The notes: generated from the letters alone by a model not told the origin. A stretch of 64,000 bases of DNA from Tianweitania sp. UT-5YL-CI-8 (GCF_030010215.1 NZ_JASCRR010000005.1:62001-126000), one strand, 5' to 3'. Shown: positions 9,144 to 18,935, numbered from the stretch's first letter. Made by a program: numbers and translations.

Positions 9144-9992
9144 TCAGATATCGAAGGTGACGACGTGCTCCATGCTCTGGGACGGCAGCAACTGGTCCAT
9201 CTGGCTCGACGGCCGGTCGCAACCCGATTCTCCAACCACACGCGCCGGGACGCCGGCAACCGTCTTGTTATGTGGCACCGACGAAAGCACCACGGAGCCT
9301 GCCGCGATTTTGGAGCAATGGCCGATCTCGATATTGCCGAGAATCTTGGCCCCCGCGCCGATCAACACGCCGTGACGGATCTTGGGATGGCGGTCGCCGC
9401 CGGCCTTGCCGGTACCGCCCAGCGTCACTCCATGCAGGATCGAAACATCGTCTTCGATGACAGCCGTCTCGCCGACCACCAGCCCTGTCGCATGGTCGAT
9501 GAAGATACCCTTGCCGATCCGCGCCACCGGGTTGATATCGGTCTGGAAAACAGACGACGACCGGCTCTGCAGATAGAGTGCGAAATCCTTGCGGCCGTGA
9601 TGCCACAGCCAGTGCGCCAGCCTATGCGTCTGGATGGCGTGGAAGCCTTTGAAATACAGCACCGGCATGATGAAGCGGTCGCAGGCCGGGTCGCGCTCGT
9701 AGTAGGCCTGGATGTCGGCGCGGACCGTATTGCCCCATGCCGGCGCGTCCTGTTGCATGGCGCGAAACGTCTGGCGAATGATGTCTGCTCCGACATCCTC
9801 ATGCGCAAGCCGCTCGGCGACGCGGTGCGTCACCGCGTCCTCGAGCGTCTCCTGATTGAGGATCGTCGTATAGAGAAAGGCCGACAACAGCGGATCGCGC
9901 TCGACGGCTTCCATCGCCTCGTCGCGGATCGAACGCCATATCGGATCGACTGGCTTCAGGAGGCCGGAGCGCGCAACCGCCATGTTGTTCAT
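9144..9992 (-). CDS. cysE: Serine O-acetyltransferase
   Basis: A 282-residue protein that acetylates L-serine with acetyl-CoA, the committed step of cysteine synthesis. It has the N-terminal helical SATase domain (DPIWRSIRDEA, DAVTHRVAERLAH) and a C-terminal hexapeptide beta-helix with GIFIDHATGLVVGETA and ILHGVTLGGTGK, the serine and CoA site. The start MNNMAV is chosen because GGAG lies nine bases upstream; the frame continues to 10058. The C-terminal tail ends in ...VVTFDI, the flexible end that in other SATases binds O-acetylserine sulfhydrylase. Confidence 0.93.
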   Translation of the reverse strand: MNNMAVARSGLLKPVDPIWRSIRDEAMEAVERDPLLSAFLYTTILNQETLEDAVTHRVAERLAHEDVGADIIRQTFRAMQQDAPAWGNTVRADIQAYYERDPACDRFIMPVLYFKGFHAIQTHRLAHWLWHHGRKDFALYLQSRSSSVFQTDINPVARIGKGIFIDHATGLVVGETAVIEDDVSILHGVTLGGTGKAGGDRHPKIRHGVLIGAGAKILGNIEIGHCSKIAAGSVVLSSVPHNKTVAGVPARVVGESGCDRPSSQMDQLLPSQSMEHVVTFDI

Positions 9993-10105
9993 CACCGATG
10001 TCTCCATTTCGCTGCGGGTCTGCCGATCGGGAGCAGACTTATAAGCTGAAAAGCCCACCAGTTGAACTCAATTTTCTTCATACCTGCTTCAAATGGATGT
10101 GCATC

Positions 10106-10906
10106 ATGGATATTCAAGCAGGCATGGAAAACGAACCCTTGAATCTTCGCATCGACGCAGGCGTCGCCACTCTGACCATCGACAAGCCGGCGCGGCGTAA
10201 CGCGCTGACTTATGCCATGTGGCTGGAGCTAGCCGCCCTGTTCCAGGTGCTTGAAGCGGACCCGACCGTCCGCGCCGTGGTGCTGCGCGGCGCAGGCAGC
10301 GATTTTTCCGCAGGCGCCGATATCAGCGAGTTCGACACGCTGCGCGGCGCACCCGACAGCGCCCGCATCTATGAAGCCGCGAATTCGGCAGCCTTCACCG
10401 CCGTCCGCCAGGCGCGTATACCCGTCATCGCCGCCATTCGCGGCATCTGCCTCGGCGGCGGCTTCGGCCTGGCGGCGGGGGCCGACCTGCGCATCGCCAC
10501 GCCGGACGCGACCTTCAGCGTTCCGGCGGCCAAGCTAGGGCTCGCCTATCCGCTCGACGCCATGGTCGACATCGTCGGCTCGCTGGGCGAGCAGATGGCG
10601 AAATACCTGACCTTCACCGCGGCCCGGCTTGACGCCGCCAGCGCCAAGGCGGCCGGCTTCCTGCTCGAAGTGGTCGAGACAGAACACTTCGACGCCCGCG
10701 TCGATGAGATTGCCCGCACGATCGCCGCGAACGCGCCGCTGTCGATCAAGGCGTCGAAAGCCTCGATGCGTGCGACGGCCACCGGCGACAAGCGGGATAT
10801 CGCTTTCGCACAGCAGATCGGCGACGCGACCTTTGCCAGCGCCGACTATGCAGAGGGCCGCGCAGCCTTCAAGGAGCGCCGTCAGCCGGTGTTTTCGGGC
10901 CGATGA
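10106..10906 (+). CDS. Enoyl-CoA hydratase/isomerase-family protein
   Basis: A crotonase-fold protein of about 266 residues. Seen are the oxyanion-hole segments AGSDFSAGADISEF and AIRGICLGGGFGLAAGADLRIA, the latter being the family signature. Both catalytic Glu positions of classical hydratases are hard to place: residues after GLAAGADLRI read SVPAAKLGLAYPLDA. The exact reaction is therefore open; hydratase, isomerase or hydrolase are all possible. Its stop overlaps the next gene's start (ATGA), so the two are translationally coupled. Confidence 0.85.
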   Translation: MDIQAGMENEPLNLRIDAGVATLTIDKPARRNALTYAMWLELAALFQVLEADPTVRAVVLRGAGSDFSAGADISEFDTLRGAPDSARIYEAANSAAFTAVRQARIPVIAAIRGICLGGGFGLAAGADLRIATPDATFSVPAAKLGLAYPLDAMVDIVGSLGEQMAKYLTFTAARLDAASAKAAGFLLEVVETEHFDARVDEIARTIAANAPLSIKASKASMRATATGDKRDIAFAQQIGDATFASADYAEGRAAFKERRQPVFSGR

Positions 10907-11499
10907 CCGATCTGATCGACGACAAAATCCACGCCGAACTGGAAGCGCTTTATCGCGCCGCCGATAGGCACTATCACGGCATTGCGCATATCGCAGCGCT
11001 GCGGCGACTTGCGCAGGACCATACCGCTTTGCTGTCCGATCCCGAGGCGGTGGAGGCGGCGATCTGGTTCCACGATGCGATCTACGACAGCACAGCGAAG
11101 GACAACGAAGCCCAAAGCGCCGCGCTCGCCGTCGAGCGCCTGAGAGACCACGCCGAGCCCAAACGGCTCGCCCGCATCGCGGCGATGATCGAGGCGACCG
11201 CCACCCACGGTTTGCCTACGCTCGATACGCCCGAGGCGGCATCGGATGCGGCTTATTTCCTCGATATGGATCTCGCCATTCTGGGTGCCGAACCGGGCGC
11301 TTTCGACGCCTATGAGGATGGTGTGCGCCGAGAATATGCCTGGGTCGACGACGCATCCTGGCGGATGGGACGGACCGCCGTGCTGAAAAGCTTCCTCGAC
11401 CGCCCGCACATCTTCCACACACCCACATTCCGCGAGAAATTCGAGGACGCGGCCCGCGCCAACATCTCACGCTCGCTGGAGAAACTGCGGCAGGCCTAA
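10903..11499 (+). CDS. HD-superfamily metal-dependent phosphohydrolase-like protein
   Basis: A 198-residue soluble protein of the predicted HD phosphohydrolase group (COG4339-like). It has a His in HYHGIAHI, the HD dyad in IWFHDAIYD, His in ATATHG and the Asp-rich FLDMDLAILGA. These are the usual metal ligands in order. It starts within the stop codon of the enoyl-CoA hydratase gene, so they are co-translated. The substrate is unknown, and no nucleotide-specific motif is visible. Confidence 0.78.
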   Translation: MTDLIDDKIHAELEALYRAADRHYHGIAHIAALRRLAQDHTALLSDPEAVEAAIWFHDAIYDSTAKDNEAQSAALAVERLRDHAEPKRLARIAAMIEATATHGLPTLDTPEAASDAAYFLDMDLAILGAEPGAFDAYEDGVRREYAWVDDASWRMGRTAVLKSFLDRPHIFHTPTFREKFEDAARANISRSLEKLRQA

Positions 11500-12269
11500 A
11501 GTGGGTTCGCGGCCAAAAACTCCAGCGCCCGCTTCTTGAAAGCGCGGTCGCCCACGGCAAGCATGTGGTCGCGCCCGTCAATGTCCAAAGCAACCGCATT
11601 CGGCATCAGCGCCACGAGTTCGGCAGCCGATCCGGCGATGTCGTCGGCCGTGCCCACCGCGACCAGCGTCGGCTGGGTGATGCGGCTCGCATCCGCTTCG
11701 CTCAGCAATTCGCGCGAGGTGGAAATGCAGGCGGCCAATGCACGGCGGTCGCTTCTGGTACGGTCGGCGAAATCGCGGAACATTTTGCCCCGCGTATGGG
11801 TGATGGAGTTAGGGTCTTCCACCACGAGCGCTTCCGCGATCGGATCCCAATCGCCCACGCCGTCGACCATGCCGATACCGAGCCCGCCCAGAACCAGCGT
11901 CGCAACCTTGTCTGGAAAAGCGAGCGCCGTGAACGCTGCAACCCGCGCGCCCATTGAATAGCCCATGACATGGGCGCGTTCGATGCCGAGATGATCGAGA
12001 AGAGCGGCTGCGTCGGACGCCATTTTCTGTGGCGTATAGTCCGCCGCCTCATAGCTCTTGGTGGATCGGCCGTGGCCACGATTGTCGAGGGCGATGGTGC
12101 GATAGCCCGCCTCGGTCAGCGTCTTGACCCAGCCCGGCGCGATCCAGTTAGCCGCAATGCTGGACGCAAAGCCGTGGATCAGCAGGATCGGCTCGCCGGA
12201 GCCCGCCGCCGACGGCTCGTCTACATAGGCAAGATCGAAACCGTCATGGAAGAAGCTGGCGGCGGTCAT
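11496..12269 (-). CDS. Alpha/beta hydrolase
   Basis: A 257-residue alpha/beta hydrolase with oxyanion motif IHGFASS, nucleophile elbow GYSMGA (Ser105) and a late His in DGRDHMLA. The acid is probably Asp in VGTADDIAG. It resembles the enol-lactonase/esterase branch, but the substrate cannot be assigned. It overlaps the convergent HD gene by four bases at the 3' end. It lies 16 bp after the DUF192 gene, probably third in a cold-shock/DUF192/hydrolase operon. Confidence 0.85.
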   Translation of the reverse strand: MTAASFFHDGFDLAYVDEPSAAGSGEPILLIHGFASSIAANWIAPGWVKTLTEAGYRTIALDNRGHGRSTKSYEAADYTPQKMASDAAALLDHLGIERAHVMGYSMGARVAAFTALAFPDKVATLVLGGLGIGMVDGVGDWDPIAEALVVEDPNSITHTRGKMFRDFADRTRSDRRALAACISTSRELLSEADASRITQPTLVAVGTADDIAGSAAELVALMPNAVALDIDGRDHMLAVGDRAFKKRALEFLAANPL

Positions 12270-12285
12270 GGAATTCCTTTTTCGA

Positions 12286-12810
12286 TCAGCCGGGATTGGG
12301 CGCTTGCTGGATGGCCGGATGGCGCAAGAGGTCGCCCGGCTTTATGCCGTTCTTTTCAGCCGTTCCGGCTTTCAACTCAAGCACGAACCGAGCTGGCTCG
12401 TTTGGCGAAATGGCAGCCTCGGAAAACGGCTCACCCTGCTTGATATCGCGTATCCTGCCGTCGCGCCCGATAAAGATCAGGTCGAGCGGCAGCGGCGTGT
12501 TCTTCATCCAGAAGCTGAGCGGCTGCGTCTGCTCGAAGACGAACAGCATGCCCTCGTCATCGGTCAGGTCCGTGCGATGCATCAGCCCCATGGCGCGCTC
12601 TCCCGCCTCGTCGGCGATCTCGATGGTGAAGCTCTTGTCACCGCTTTGAGTCTGGATCACCAGCGGCGCCGGATCGGCCGGCAGATCCATGGGACTGCCG
12701 TCGGAAAACGCGGGCTGTTGCGCCCACACCGGAGCCATCGGGGCAGCGAGCCCGCCCAAAACGACAAAGGCGCTCAAGGCGCCAGCTACCAACCCGTTTT
12801 TGAAGTTCAT
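12286..12810 (-). CDS. Exported DUF192-family protein
   Basis: A 174-residue protein with a signal peptide (hydrophobic residues 8-30, ending ...PVWAQ) and one DUF192 domain: GLMHRTDLTDDEGMLFVF, PLSFWMKNTPLPLDLIFI, then a C-terminal VLELKAG. It is probably periplasmic; the family has no established biochemical role. It lies 37 bp downstream of the cold-shock gene and 16 bp upstream of the hydrolase. Confidence 0.85.
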   Translation of the reverse strand: MNFKNGLVAGALSAFVVLGGLAAPMAPVWAQQPAFSDGSPMDLPADPAPLVIQTQSGDKSFTIEIADEAGERAMGLMHRTDLTDDEGMLFVFEQTQPLSFWMKNTPLPLDLIFIGRDGRIRDIKQGEPFSEAAISPNEPARFVLELKAGTAEKNGIKPGDLLRHPAIQQAPNPG

Positions 12811-12847
12811 CGCGCTTCCTTGTCCGCGACAGCCGCCCGGAACAAAT

Positions 12848-13444
12848 CTAGTGGGCTATCGGCAAGGTTCCCATATCGGGATGAATTTCGGCGGCCATAA
12901 GGCCCTTGTCGCCGCGCCCGAACCGGACGAGCACGACCTGCCCCGGCCGCAGTTCAGCGATACCGTAGCGGCGCAGCGTCTCCATATGCACGAAAATGTC
13001 TTCCGTACCCTCGCCGCGCGACAGGAAACCAAAGCCCTTGGTGCGGTTGAACCACTTCACCAGAGCCCGCTCCAACCCGCTTTCCGGCGTCACCGAAACA
13101 TGGGTGCGCTGCTCCTGCATCTCGGCGGGATGCACCGCGGTAGACATGTCCATCGAAAGGACGCGAAACGCCTGCAAGCCGCGATCGCCTTGTTTTACGA
13201 GGCAAACGACACGCGCACCCTCGAGCGCAGTCTGGAAGCCGTCGCGGCGAAGACAGGTCACATGCAGCAGGATATCGCCAAGCGCCGCCTCATCAGGGAG
13301 AATAAAGCCGTAGCCTTTGGCCACGTCAAACCACTTGATGGCGCCTGCCACCTCGCGGAGGTCTTCCACCTCCGAAGCGGAGTCGCGGTCGAGGCTTTGG
13401 CCGTCGCCCTGATACTCCCTTTGGAGAAAGGCCTTGTCCCCCAT
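12848..13444 (-). CDS. Double cold-shock-domain protein
   Basis: A 198-residue protein with two CspA-type domains separated by a linker: [18 protein letters not shown]...DILLHVTCL (about 35-100) and [18 protein letters not shown]...DIFVHMETL (about 125-190). Each has RNP1-like (KGYGF/KGFGF) and RNP2-like (DIFVH) nucleic-acid-binding motifs; the first domain is more divergent. The architecture is common in rhizobia. It probably binds single-stranded RNA or DNA. A CCGCAC/GTGCGG hairpin at 13544-13562 lies in the likely mRNA leader. Confidence 0.88.
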   Translation of the reverse strand: MGDKAFLQREYQGDGQSLDRDSASEVEDLREVAGAIKWFDVAKGYGFILPDEAALGDILLHVTCLRRDGFQTALEGARVVCLVKQGDRGLQAFRVLSMDMSTAVHPAEMQEQRTHVSVTPESGLERALVKWFNRTKGFGFLSRGEGTEDIFVHMETLRRYGIAELRPGQVVLVRFGRGDKGLMAAEIHPDMGTLPIAH

Positions 13445-13664
13445 AAGAACGCCCCCTTTCCTGCATGAGACATCTGATTCTGTCCCTTAACTTAACATTT
13501 TGTCGCACACAGGTTGCAAGGGCCAAAGGGGCTTTTTTCATCACCGCACAAAAACCGTGCGGCAGTGTCTTTCCAGACCTAAAACGACGTACCGGGTTGT
13601 CCAAAACGCTCGTCTCGCCCTATCTATGCAGCCACCACAACTCCGAAAAGCACAGGGACGACTG

Positions 13665-14105
13665 ATGCGCTATCTGCACACCATGGTTCGCGTGACCGAC
13701 ATCGAGGCATCGCTGGATTTCTATTGCAAGAAGTTCGGTATGCGGGAGGTCCGGCGCAGCGAGAACGAGAAGGGCCGTTTCACGCTGATCTTCCTAGCCG
13801 CACCCGAGGACGAGGCAACCGGCGTCGACAAGGCGGCTCCGTTGCTCGAACTCACCTACAATTGGGATTCGGAAGACTACAAGGGCGGGCGCAATTTCGG
13901 CCACCTCGCCTATGAGGTCGACGACATCTACGAGACCTGCCAGGATTTGATGGACAAGGGCGTCACGATCAACCGCCCTCCACGCGACGGCAACATGGCC
14001 TTCATCAAGTCGCCCGACGGCATTTCCATCGAACTGCTGCAGAAGGGACCGGCAAAGGAGAAGGCCGAACCCTGGGCGTCGATGGAAAACACCGGAAGCT
14101 GGTAA
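13665..14105 (+). CDS. gloA: Lactoylglutathione lyase (glyoxalase I)
   Basis: A 146-residue VOC-fold enzyme converting the methylglyoxal-glutathione hemithioacetal to S-lactoylglutathione. The four metal ligands are in place: His5 (YLHTMVRV), Glu62 (LLELTYNW), His80 (FGHLAYEV) and Glu123 (SIELLQK). The glyoxalase I signatures LDFYCKKFGM and NFGHLAYEVDDIY are present. The ATG at 13665 has AGGGA upstream; the open frame before it is intergenic. Confidence 0.92.
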   Translation: MRYLHTMVRVTDIEASLDFYCKKFGMREVRRSENEKGRFTLIFLAAPEDEATGVDKAAPLLELTYNWDSEDYKGGRNFGHLAYEVDDIYETCQDLMDKGVTINRPPRDGNMAFIKSPDGISIELLQKGPAKEKAEPWASMENTGSW

Positions 14106-14122
14106 GTCGTCTTTTATGATGA

Positions 14123-14150
14123 CCGCTCTCCTCCTCGCGGAGGGGAGCGG
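14123..14150. terminator. Hairpin between convergent genes
   Basis: CCGCTCTCCTCC and GGAGGGGAGCGG form a 12-bp stem with one G-T pair, between gloA and the TerB gene. No T-run follows on either side, so termination is only a guess. Confidence 0.35.
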
Positions 14151-14164
14151 AAAACGACACCGGG

Positions 14165-14611
14165 TTACGGCTTTACAACAGCTGCGGGTGCGATGCCCAA
14201 CAGTTCCATGGTCCGGCGCAGCAGACGAACCTCGTTCTCGGCAAGCTGATGATCGGCCTTGGCGATGTCGGCCATATGCCGCGCCAGTTCGTGGCGGCGC
14301 TCCAGCGGCATGTCCTGGAACATCGCCACCGCCTGCGTGCCGTTGGTTTCGTAGCCGAATTCGTTGAGATACTCGATCACCGCATCGACGCTGTCGCTTT
14401 CGATGCCGAAACTGTCGGCGCAAATCTGCCGGAATACCGCCATCTCACTCTCTGTGGCGACGCCATCGGCCAGGATCATGCGGAACAGCAGCAGGATTTC
14501 GGCGGACAGGACGGGGTCCTCCGCCACCTTGCGCACACCCGGATCGCCGTCGAACACGGCCCGTATTCTGGAAAGCAAGCCCGCCGCCATATGATGCCTC
14601 TCATCGCCCAT
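14165..14611 (-). CDS. TerB-family protein
   Basis: A 148-residue acidic helical protein of the TerB (tellurite resistance B / DUF533-like) fold: ILADGVATESEMAVFRQI and HMADIAKADHQLAENEVRLL are the two Asp/Glu metal-binding repeats. The start MGDERHHM is chosen because the upstream frame reads through the divergent promoter. Stand-alone TerB proteins occur widely without tellurite resistance, and none of the other ter genes is nearby. The function is unknown. Confidence 0.78.
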   Translation of the reverse strand: MGDERHHMAAGLLSRIRAVFDGDPGVRKVAEDPVLSAEILLLFRMILADGVATESEMAVFRQICADSFGIESDSVDAVIEYLNEFGYETNGTQAVAMFQDMPLERRHELARHMADIAKADHQLAENEVRLLRRTMELLGIAPAAVVKP

Positions 14612-14771
14612 GAGTCTTTCCCTAACGTAAAATTCGCGCGACCGGAATCGGATTGAAGGCGTTGAAGGCCTTACCAGGCAACAATTTTGTCGGAGTGTGG
14701 CGGCGTTGCCGCCTTGCTGCGAAGACGGCGATGTGATCGAAGGCATCCGTGCCCAATGGCGACTGCTCCGC

Positions 14772-15557
14772 ATGTTTGATCTTGCCACCGAAACGGTCCT
14801 GCTGCTCGCCCTAGCGGCCTTTGCCGCAGGCTTCATCGATGCCATCGCGGGCGGCGGCGGGCTGATCACGATCCCTGCCTTGCTGCTCGCCGGCTTCCCG
14901 CCCGTCACGGCACTTGGCACCAACAAGCTTCAAGGTCTGTTCGGCTCGACATCGGCCACCATCGCCTATGCCTCAAAGGGACACGTCGATCTGCGCGCGC
15001 AACTGCCGTCAGCTGCCCTGGCGCTCGCCGGATCGGTACTCGGCGCACTTTTGGCCACCGTGCTGCCGGGCGACATTCTGGAACTGTTCCTGCCGGTACT
15101 GCTGGTCGCCATCGCGCTCTATTTCGCTATGAAGCCGAATATGAGCGATGTCGACCGCGCCCGACGGCTTTCGCCTTTTCTGTTTGGGCTCTTGGTCGTG
15201 CCGGCAATCGGCTTTTACGACGGCGTTTTCGGACCCGGCACGGGCTCGTTCTTCATGCTCGCCTTCGTGACGCTTGCCGGCTACGGCGTGCTCAAGGCAA
15301 CGGCGCATACCAAGCTGTTGAACTGCGCATCCAATCTCGGGGCCTTCGTCGTCTTCGCCCTGGCGGGCGGCGTGATGTGGAAGATCGGCATGATGATGGG
15401 CATCTGCCAGTTCATCGGCGCGCGCGTCGGCGCCAGCCTCGCCATCCGCATCGGTTCAAGGCTGATCAAGCCGCTGCTGGTCGTTATCTGCCTGGCGCTT
15501 GCGGTGAAACTTCTTGCCGATCCGGCAAACCCGCTCAGGACGCTGCTCGGCTTCTGA
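14772..15557 (+). CDS. TSUP (TauE/SafE) family membrane transporter
   Basis: A 261-residue membrane protein with about eight helices in two halves, each with the TSUP signature: GFIDAIAGGGGLITIPALL and FYDGVFGPGTGSFFMLAF. The family (COG0730) exports or imports sulfur-containing or organic anions such as sulfite and sulfoacetate; this substrate is unknown. The ATG MFDLATET is chosen as the start because hydrophobicity begins there. The gene is divergent from the TerB gene. Confidence 0.88.
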   Translation: MFDLATETVLLLALAAFAAGFIDAIAGGGGLITIPALLLAGFPPVTALGTNKLQGLFGSTSATIAYASKGHVDLRAQLPSAALALAGSVLGALLATVLPGDILELFLPVLLVAIALYFAMKPNMSDVDRARRLSPFLFGLLVVPAIGFYDGVFGPGTGSFFMLAFVTLAGYGVLKATAHTKLLNCASNLGAFVVFALAGGVMWKIGMMMGICQFIGARVGASLAIRIGSRLIKPLLVVICLALAVKLLADPANPLRTLLGF

Positions 15558-15618
15558 CGGGTTGACAGCAACGCGCCGTGGCATAGTTGCTCGTTATGCA
15601 AAATGAGAGGAGCAGACC

Positions 15619-16035
15619 ATGTCCGAATCCGAACCACCTCGCCTTTTCCCAACCTTTCGCTACAACGACGCCGGTGCCATGATCGATTGGCTGGTCGAAG
15701 CGTTCGGCTTTGAAGTGCGCGCCCGCTATGAGAATGGCGGCGTGGTCCAACACGCGGAACTGTCCTTCGGCTCGGCCATCATCATGGTCGGCAGTTCTCG
15801 CCCGGACGCCTATGGCGAGACCGTCGGAACAGCCAATCGGACCGGCGGAAAGTCGATCTATATCGCCGTGAAGGACGCCGATGCAGCCTATGCGAAGGCC
15901 AAGGCTGCCGGTGCGGAGATTGTCACGGAACTGACCGACCGCCCCTATGGCAGCCGTGAGTTCATCTGCCGTGACCCGGAAGGCAATATCTGGTCATTGG
16001 GAACCTATTGGCCCAAAGCGAACGAACCGGCGTAA
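15619..16035 (+). CDS. VOC-family (glyoxalase/PhnB-like) protein
   Basis: A 138-residue vicinal-oxygen-chelate fold protein: FRYNDAGAMIDWLVEAFGF at the start, VVQHAELSFGSAIIMVG in the middle, YIAVKDADAAYAKAKAAGAEI and FICRDPEGNIWSLGTY at the end. This matches the PhnB/YraH-like subgroup rather than glyoxalase I. AGAGGAGC precedes the ATG. The substrate cannot be inferred. It ends five bases from the convergent cobQ stop. Confidence 0.85.
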   Translation: MSESEPPRLFPTFRYNDAGAMIDWLVEAFGFEVRARYENGGVVQHAELSFGSAIIMVGSSRPDAYGETVGTANRTGGKSIYIAVKDADAAYAKAKAAGAEIVTELTDRPYGSREFICRDPEGNIWSLGTYWPKANEPA

Positions 16036-16039
16036 TGCA

Positions 16040-17509
16040 CTATCGCGCGGCGGCGAAGATCGCGTCGCAGTCGAGATGTTTTTCGAGATGCGCTGCGATG
16101 TCGTCCAACGCCGTCTCCACCTGCGCGCGATAGTCTATGCCACCGTCCTGAATGCCGAGTTCGGCGAGAAACCGGCCACGAAACGCGTCCGCACCGAACA
16201 GGCCATGCAGATAGGTGCCGAACACTTTTCCGTCTGGCGAGGCAGCGCCATCGGGCTTGCCATTGATTTCGGCAACCGGCCGTGCGCAATCAGGCCCCGT
16301 TGTCTTACCGAGATGGATTTCGTAGCCCGAAAGCTCCGTGCCGTAGCGCAGCGAACGCGCGGTCGAATTCCGAACCGTTTTCTCCGGCTCCATCACCGTC
16401 TCGACATCAAGGAGACCAAGCCCCTCTGCTTCGGTGACCGAGCCTTCGATGCCATGCGGATCGGCCACGACGCGACCCAGCATCTGGTAGCCGCCGCAGA
16501 TGCCGACGACATGCCCGCCGCGCCGCCGGTGATCGGCGAGATCGCGGCCCCAACCATTACAACGAAACGCGATGAGGTCGGCGATGGTCGATTTCGAACC
16601 GGGGATGATCACCAGACCGGCATCCTCTGGCAGTCTGTGGCCGGGTGGCACGAACACCACCTCGACCTGCGGCTCGGCCCGCAGCGGGTCAAGATCGTCG
16701 AAATTGGCGATGCGGCCAAGCATCGGCACTGCCACCTTGAGCGGTTTCTTCTCGCCCGAGGCAAGCCGTTCGAGGATCACCGAGTCCTCCGACGGCAGCA
16801 GCGCCGCCGCCTTCAGCCAGGGCACGACGCCGAAACACGGCCAGCCGGTGAACCGGCCGATAGCCTTGATGCCGTCGTCGAAAAGGCTGGCATCGCCTCG
16901 GAACTTGTTGATGAGATAGCCGACGATCATGCGCCGGTCGTCCTCCGGCAGGATCAGATGCGTGCCGGCAATGGAGGCGATCACCCCGCCCCTGTCGATG
17001 TCGCCGACCAGAACAACCGGCACATCGGCGCGCGTCGCAAAGCCCATATTGGCGATGTCGCGGGGGCGCAGGTTGATTTCGGCGGGCGAGCCCGCACCCT
17101 CGACGATGACGAGATCGGCGCCCTCGCCCAGTATGCCCCAGGAGTCCAGAACAGCGTCCATCAGCTTCGGCTTCAGGTCCTGGTAGTCGCGCGCCTTCGC
17201 ATGGCCATAGACCTTGCCCTGGACGACGACCTGCGACCCGATCTCGCTCTGCGGCTTGAGCAGCACCGGGTTCATGTGGACGGAAGGTTTTACCCCGCAG
17301 GCAATCGCCTGCAGCCACTGCGCGCGGCCGATTTCGCCGCCACCAGCTTCGCCGGGCAGATCGGCTACGGCTGCATTGTTGGACATGTTCTGCGGCTTGA
17401 ACGGCCGAACGCTCATCCCACGCAGCTTTGCCGCCCGGCACAGTCCCGCCACCAGCACCGTCTTGCCGACATCCGAACCGGTGCCCTGCAGCATGATCGC
17501 CCGCGCCAT
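16040..17509 (-). CDS. cobQ: Cobyric acid synthase
   Basis: A 489-residue glutamine-dependent enzyme that amidates four carboxylates of adenosylcobyrinic a,c-diamide in cobalamin synthesis. The P-loop-like GTGSDVGKT opens the DTB-synthetase-type ATPase domain, followed by [11 protein letters not shown] and a class I glutaminase domain with Cys338 in [10 protein letters not shown] and His435 in YLHGLFG. The length is normal for the family. It stands alone here with no other cob gene nearby. It supplies the cofactor used by the corrinoid protein at 31.9 kb. Confidence 0.95.
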   Translation of the reverse strand: MARAIMLQGTGSDVGKTVLVAGLCRAAKLRGMSVRPFKPQNMSNNAAVADLPGEAGGGEIGRAQWLQAIACGVKPSVHMNPVLLKPQSEIGSQVVVQGKVYGHAKARDYQDLKPKLMDAVLDSWGILGEGADLVIVEGAGSPAEINLRPRDIANMGFATRADVPVVLVGDIDRGGVIASIAGTHLILPEDDRRMIVGYLINKFRGDASLFDDGIKAIGRFTGWPCFGVVPWLKAAALLPSEDSVILERLASGEKKPLKVAVPMLGRIANFDDLDPLRAEPQVEVVFVPPGHRLPEDAGLVIIPGSKSTIADLIAFRCNGWGRDLADHRRRGGHVVGICGGYQMLGRVVADPHGIEGSVTEAEGLGLLDVETVMEPEKTVRNSTARSLRYGTELSGYEIHLGKTTGPDCARPVAEINGKPDGAASPDGKVFGTYLHGLFGADAFRGRFLAELGIQDGGIDYRAQVETALDDIAAHLEKHLDCDAIFAAAR

Positions 17510-17542
17510 GGTCAGACGGCCTCGCGGTCGGTCAAACTGCCA

Positions 17543-17595
17543 ATCTCCCCCCTTGAGGGGGAGATGTCCGGTAGGACAGAGGGGGGTGCAATGAG
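17543..17595. repeat. Short palindromic intergenic repeat
   Basis: CTCCCCCC-TTGA-GGGGGAG followed by a GTCCGG/TAGGAC-type inverted segment and a G-run. A related CTCCCCCTTGGCGGGGGAG core recurs at 24210-24230, so it belongs to a dispersed repeat family. Confidence 0.6.
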
Positions 17596-17768
17596 GCGAT
17601 TTCTAAAATTGCCGTCGCCCATCCGTCGCCCATCGAAAAATGCAGAATTGATCATTTCGTCCATTAATCTGCGCACAGCCGGTTCTCAGTCATGCACAAC
17701 TTGCGCCCCTATCGCATTGGTCTAGATTGAGCGGCGCGCATAGCCAAGAAAAATCCAGGGAGGCAGCC

Positions 17769-18935
17769 ATGGATGCCACGGTCGACACCACAGCCGGGCA
17801 ATTCGAGCTCAACGAGGACCAGCGCGCCATCCGCGAAATGGCGGAGGCGTTCGCCGCCGACCGCGTCGCGCCCCATGCGCTGGAATGGGACCGCGACAAG
17901 CATTTCCCGGCCGACGTGATTCGCGAAACCGGCCCGCTCGGCTTCGGCGGCCTTTATGTCCGCGACGATGTCGGTGGCTCGGCCCTCACCCGGCTCGACG
18001 CCGTGCTCGTGTTCGAGCAGCTTGCCAAGGCCTGCCCCGGATTCTCATCCTTCATCTCCATCCACAATATGGGCGCATGGATGATCGACCGCTTCGGCGA
18101 CGAGGAACAGCGCCAGCGCTTCCTGCCCAAACTGACCTCGATGGAATGGCTGGCGAGCTATTGCCTGACCGAGCCGGGTTCGGGTTCGGACGCTGCCGCG
18201 CTGAAGACGCGCGCCGTGCGCGACGGCGACCATTATGTCATCAACGGCGCCAAGCAGTTCATCTCGGGCGGCGGCACCAGCGATGTCTACGTCACCATGG
18301 TTCGGACCGGCGAGGACGGTCCGAAAGGTATCTCGACGCTGGTAATCCCCAAGGATGCGCCCGGCCTCAGCTTCGGCGGGCAGGAACACAAGATGGGCTG
18401 GCACATGCAGCCGACCAGCCAGGTCAACTTCACCGACTGCCGCGTGCCGGTGACCAACCTCTTGTCGGGCGAAGGTGCTGGCTTCCGCATCGCCATGGCC
18501 GGCCTTGACGGTGGACGGCTCAACATCGCGGCCTGTTCGGTTGGCGGCGCGCAGTCGGCTCTGGAAAAGGCGCTGACCTATACGTCCGAACGCAAGGCTT
18601 TCGGCCAGACGCTCGACCGCTTTCAGGCGCTGCAGTTCCGCCTTGCCGACATGGAAACAGAACTACAGGCCGCGCGCATCTTCCTCTATGCCGCCGCCTC
18701 CAAGCTCGACCGCAAGGCGCATGACGCCGGCAAATGGTCGGCCATGGCCAAGCGCTTCGTCACCGACACCGGCTTCAACGTCGCCAACGACGCCTTGCAG
18801 CTGCTCGGCGGCTACGGCTACCTGCACGATTACGGCATCGAGAAACTGGTGCGCGACCTGCGCGTCCACCAGATTCTCGAAGGCACCAACGAGATCATGC
18901 GGGTGATCGTGGCGCGGCAGTTGATTGGGCGATGA
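17769..18935 (+). CDS. Acyl-CoA dehydrogenase, probably isobutyryl-CoA dehydrogenase-like
   Basis: A 388-residue flavoprotein with the complete acyl-CoA dehydrogenase fold: LTEPGSGSDAAAL in the middle domain, VKQFISGG-type flavin loop (GAKQFISGGGTSD), QLLGGYGYLHDYGIEKLVRD and the catalytic base Glu371 in LEGTNEI. It introduces a C2-C3 double bond, passing electrons to ETF. The adjacent mmsB suggests the branched substrate isobutyryl-CoA of valine breakdown; substrate specificity itself is not readable. A strong AGGGAGG precedes the ATG. Confidence 0.9.
   Translation: MDATVDTTAGQFELNEDQRAIREMAEAFAADRVAPHALEWDRDKHFPADVIRETGPLGFGGLYVRDDVGGSALTRLDAVLVFEQLAKACPGFSSFISIHNMGAWMIDRFGDEEQRQRFLPKLTSMEWLASYCLTEPGSGSDAAALKTRAVRDGDHYVINGAKQFISGGGTSDVYVTMVRTGEDGPKGISTLVIPKDAPGLSFGGQEHKMGWHMQPTSQVNFTDCRVPVTNLLSGEGAGFRIAMAGLDGGRLNIAACSVGGAQSALEKALTYTSERKAFGQTLDRFQALQFRLADMETELQAARIFLYAAASKLDRKAHDAGKWSAMAKRFVTDTGFNVANDALQLLGGYGYLHDYGIEKLVRDLRVHQILEGTNEIMRVIVARQLIGR

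Noticed and set aside
13501-13509. TGTCGCACA upstream of gloA and CGTCGCACA upstream of bmt as further GbdR-like boxes
   Set aside because: Both differ from the TGTCGCAAA core, and the gloA site has no link to betaine.
17510-17768. Cobalamin riboswitch upstream of cobQ or of the corrinoid genes
   Set aside because: No B12-box-like conserved segment was recognised there or at 31639-31894; the cobQ upstream region is mostly a palindromic repeat.
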